From Candidatus Cibiobacter qucibialis (GTDB taxonomy: Bacteria; Bacillota; Clostridia; Oscillospirales; Ruminococcaceae): 13,555 bases of DNA. Numbering within the stretch: position 1 is the first letter of the stretch; each line of letters begins with the position of its first letter. The notes beneath the pieces are model-generated. The model did not search any database and had not been told where the DNA came from. It worked only from the letters and a program-made list of their open reading frames with translations. A program made the translations under genes and the position numbers. Positions 12,804 to 13,555 of this stretch are shown here, in pieces. Where the stretch lies: assembly GCA_004000625.1 (NCBI GenBank), contig SAUS01000065.1, forward strand, positions 1 to 13,555. The letters are read 5' to 3'.

Positions 12804-12832
12804 AGTATAGCCCCATTTGGCGCGGTTGTCAA
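12804..12832 (-). promoter_or_regulatory. Promoter of the metQNI operon
   Basis: On the minus strand, consensus TTGACA (12832-12827), a 17-bp spacer and TATACT (12809-12804) predict a start near 12797. This places nearly 400 nt of leader before metQ, far longer than needed for translation and consistent with leader-based control. Confidence 0.85.
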
Positions 12833-12945
12833 GCGTATTTGTACATTTCAGCATTTTCCTATAAGTTTAGCAGGTTTGTAGAGTGTAAAATCTGCAATAT
12901 GTCAGAAAATCGCCGTGGCCCGCCCCGCCTGGCAACGCCAAAGGC

Positions 12946-12974
12946 TTGCCGCACGGGCAAAAATCTGCTATGAT
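12946..12974 (+). promoter_or_regulatory. Promoter of the Rrf2 gene with overlapping dyad
   Basis: TTGCCG (12946-12951), 17 bp, then TG-C-TATGAT with the -10 at 12969-12974. A perfect 5-5-5 dyad, TTGCC-GCACG-GGCAA (12946-12960), covers the -35, and TGGC-AAC-GCCA lies just upstream near 12930-12940. Such a placement suits autorepression by the Rrf2 protein, which is inference. Confidence 0.6.
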
Positions 12975-13006
12975 AAAGGCATCAGACATCAGGAGGCATT
13001 AACACC

Positions 13007-13423
13007 GTGAAGTTTTCAACCAAGGACCGCTATGCACTGCTTTTGATGGTGGAACTGGCCAGCGCCACCCCCGGGGAGTATCTGCCCCTTAAAGCAGTCA
13101 GCGATAATCAGGGCATCAGCGTAAAATATTTGGAGCAGATCGTTGCCCCGTTAAGCAAAGCCGGCCTTGTAGAAAGCGGCCGCGGCAGCCAGGGCGGCTA
13201 CCGGCTCAGCCGCCCTGCCGCCCAGATCACTGCGGGCGATATCCTGCGCGCGGTGGAGGGCGAGATTGTCCCCGTTCCCTGCCTTGCCACTTCCGCAGAA
13301 AGCTGCCCCCACCGCGCCCAGTGCGAGACCCTGGGCTTTTGGGAAGGGCTGAACCAGGTCATTAACCAGTATATTGACAGCGCCACGCTGGAAAAGCTCA
13401 GCAGCGAATATCTTTCCCATTAA
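13007..13423 (+). CDS. Rrf2-family transcriptional regulator with three conserved Cys
   Basis: 138 aa. The N-terminal winged helix (about 1-70) has the family pattern MKFSTKDRYAL and SVKYLEQIVAPLSKAGLVES followed by GSQGGYRLSRP. A Cys cluster C92-X7-C100-X5-C106 follows, similar to the C-X5-C-X5-C cluster binding [2Fe-2S] in IscR, so iron-sulfur or redox sensing is possible. It starts at GTG 13007, 10 nt after AGGAGG (12991-12996). It is divergent from metQNI across a 609-bp region, so it may control sulfur amino acid genes as CymR does, but no isc or suf genes are adjacent. The spacing of the first two Cys differs from IscR, so cluster binding is not certain. Confidence 0.9.
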   Translation: MKFSTKDRYALLLMVELASATPGEYLPLKAVSDNQGISVKYLEQIVAPLSKAGLVESGRGSQGGYRLSRPAAQITAGDILRAVEGEIVPVPCLATSAESCPHRAQCETLGFWEGLNQVINQYIDSATLEKLSSEYLSH

Positions 13424-13441
13424 GGCACATAATAAAGAGAA

Positions 13442-13500
13442 AGCGCACGTACCTGCTATCATTACAGGTACGTGCGCTCTTGTTATTTCCTGTTCTTTTG
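13442..13500 (+). terminator. Terminator of the Rrf2 gene
   Basis: A perfect 14-bp stem AGCGCACGTACCTG (13442-13455) / CAGGTACGTGCGCT (13465-13478) with a 9-nt loop, followed by a T-rich but interrupted tract. Confidence 0.85.
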
Positions 13501-13555
13501 GGCAACACCGCACAATTCCCGCCTTGCGGCTTAAGCACCGCTCCGGCAGCTGCGG
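13501..13555 (+). repeat. MITE-like element copy C, left end only
   Basis: These 55 bases are identical to the first 55 bases of copy A (7722-7776), beginning with the terminal inverted repeat GGCAACACCGCACAATTC. The left flank is TTTG (13497-13500). The rest is cut off by the window end. Confidence 0.9.

Overview
The window reads as chromosomal DNA of a GC-rich, Gram-positive gut anaerobe of the Clostridia, most likely Oscillospiraceae/Ruminococcaceae (Faecalibacterium, Gemmiger or Subdoligranulum type). This placement is inferred from strong AGGAGG-type ribosome binding sites, intrinsic terminators after nearly every transcription unit, a TPP riboswitch feeding a solitary ECF substrate-binding component, and the gene families. 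No rRNA or marker gene confirms it.

Layout. (1) 1-52 is the right end of a short repeat element. (2) 120-1930 holds a divergent promoter region and a short GH13 glycogen branching enzyme-like gene. (3) 1940-2812 is a complete thiamine unit: promoter, TPP riboswitch, terminator platform, thiT and a terminator. (4) 3094-7666 is an N-acetylglucosamine uptake and breakdown cluster: a PTS EIICB permease, a membrane-anchored stand-alone EIIB, then nagB-nagA. It forms three units, each with its own promoter and terminator. (5) 7722-9131 is a second repeat copy followed by a low-specificity threonine aldolase gene with its own promoter and terminator. (6) 9132-9430 has no convincing gene. (7) 9431-12832 on the minus strand is a methionine ABC importer operon, metQ-metN-metI, with a third repeat copy between metQ and metN and a leader of about 400 nt. 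(8) 12946-13478 is an Rrf2-family regulator divergent from metQ. (9) 13501-13555 is the left end of a fourth repeat copy.

How the genes work together. The PTS permease would import and phosphorylate an amino sugar, NagA would deacetylate GlcNAc-6-P, and NagB would give fructose-6-P and ammonia. No EIIA domain is visible here, so a shared EIIA must come from elsewhere. ThiT likewise needs EcfA/A'/T encoded elsewhere. MetQNI imports methionine.

Most interesting points. (a) The metQNI leader lacks a recognisable S-box or T-box. It instead encodes a possible 29-codon peptide with a Met-Met-Met-Cys-Met-Cys run just before a strong GNRA-capped terminator, and a competing antiterminator helix can be drawn; this is a candidate methionine-sensing attenuator. 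(b) A 172-bp MITE-like element occurs four times (two complete copies) with 18-bp terminal inverted repeats and 4-bp target duplications. One insertion duplicated the metQ stop codon, and another duplicated part of the -35 box of the threonine aldolase promoter. Both window ends lie inside copies of this element, as would be expected of a contig broken at repeats.
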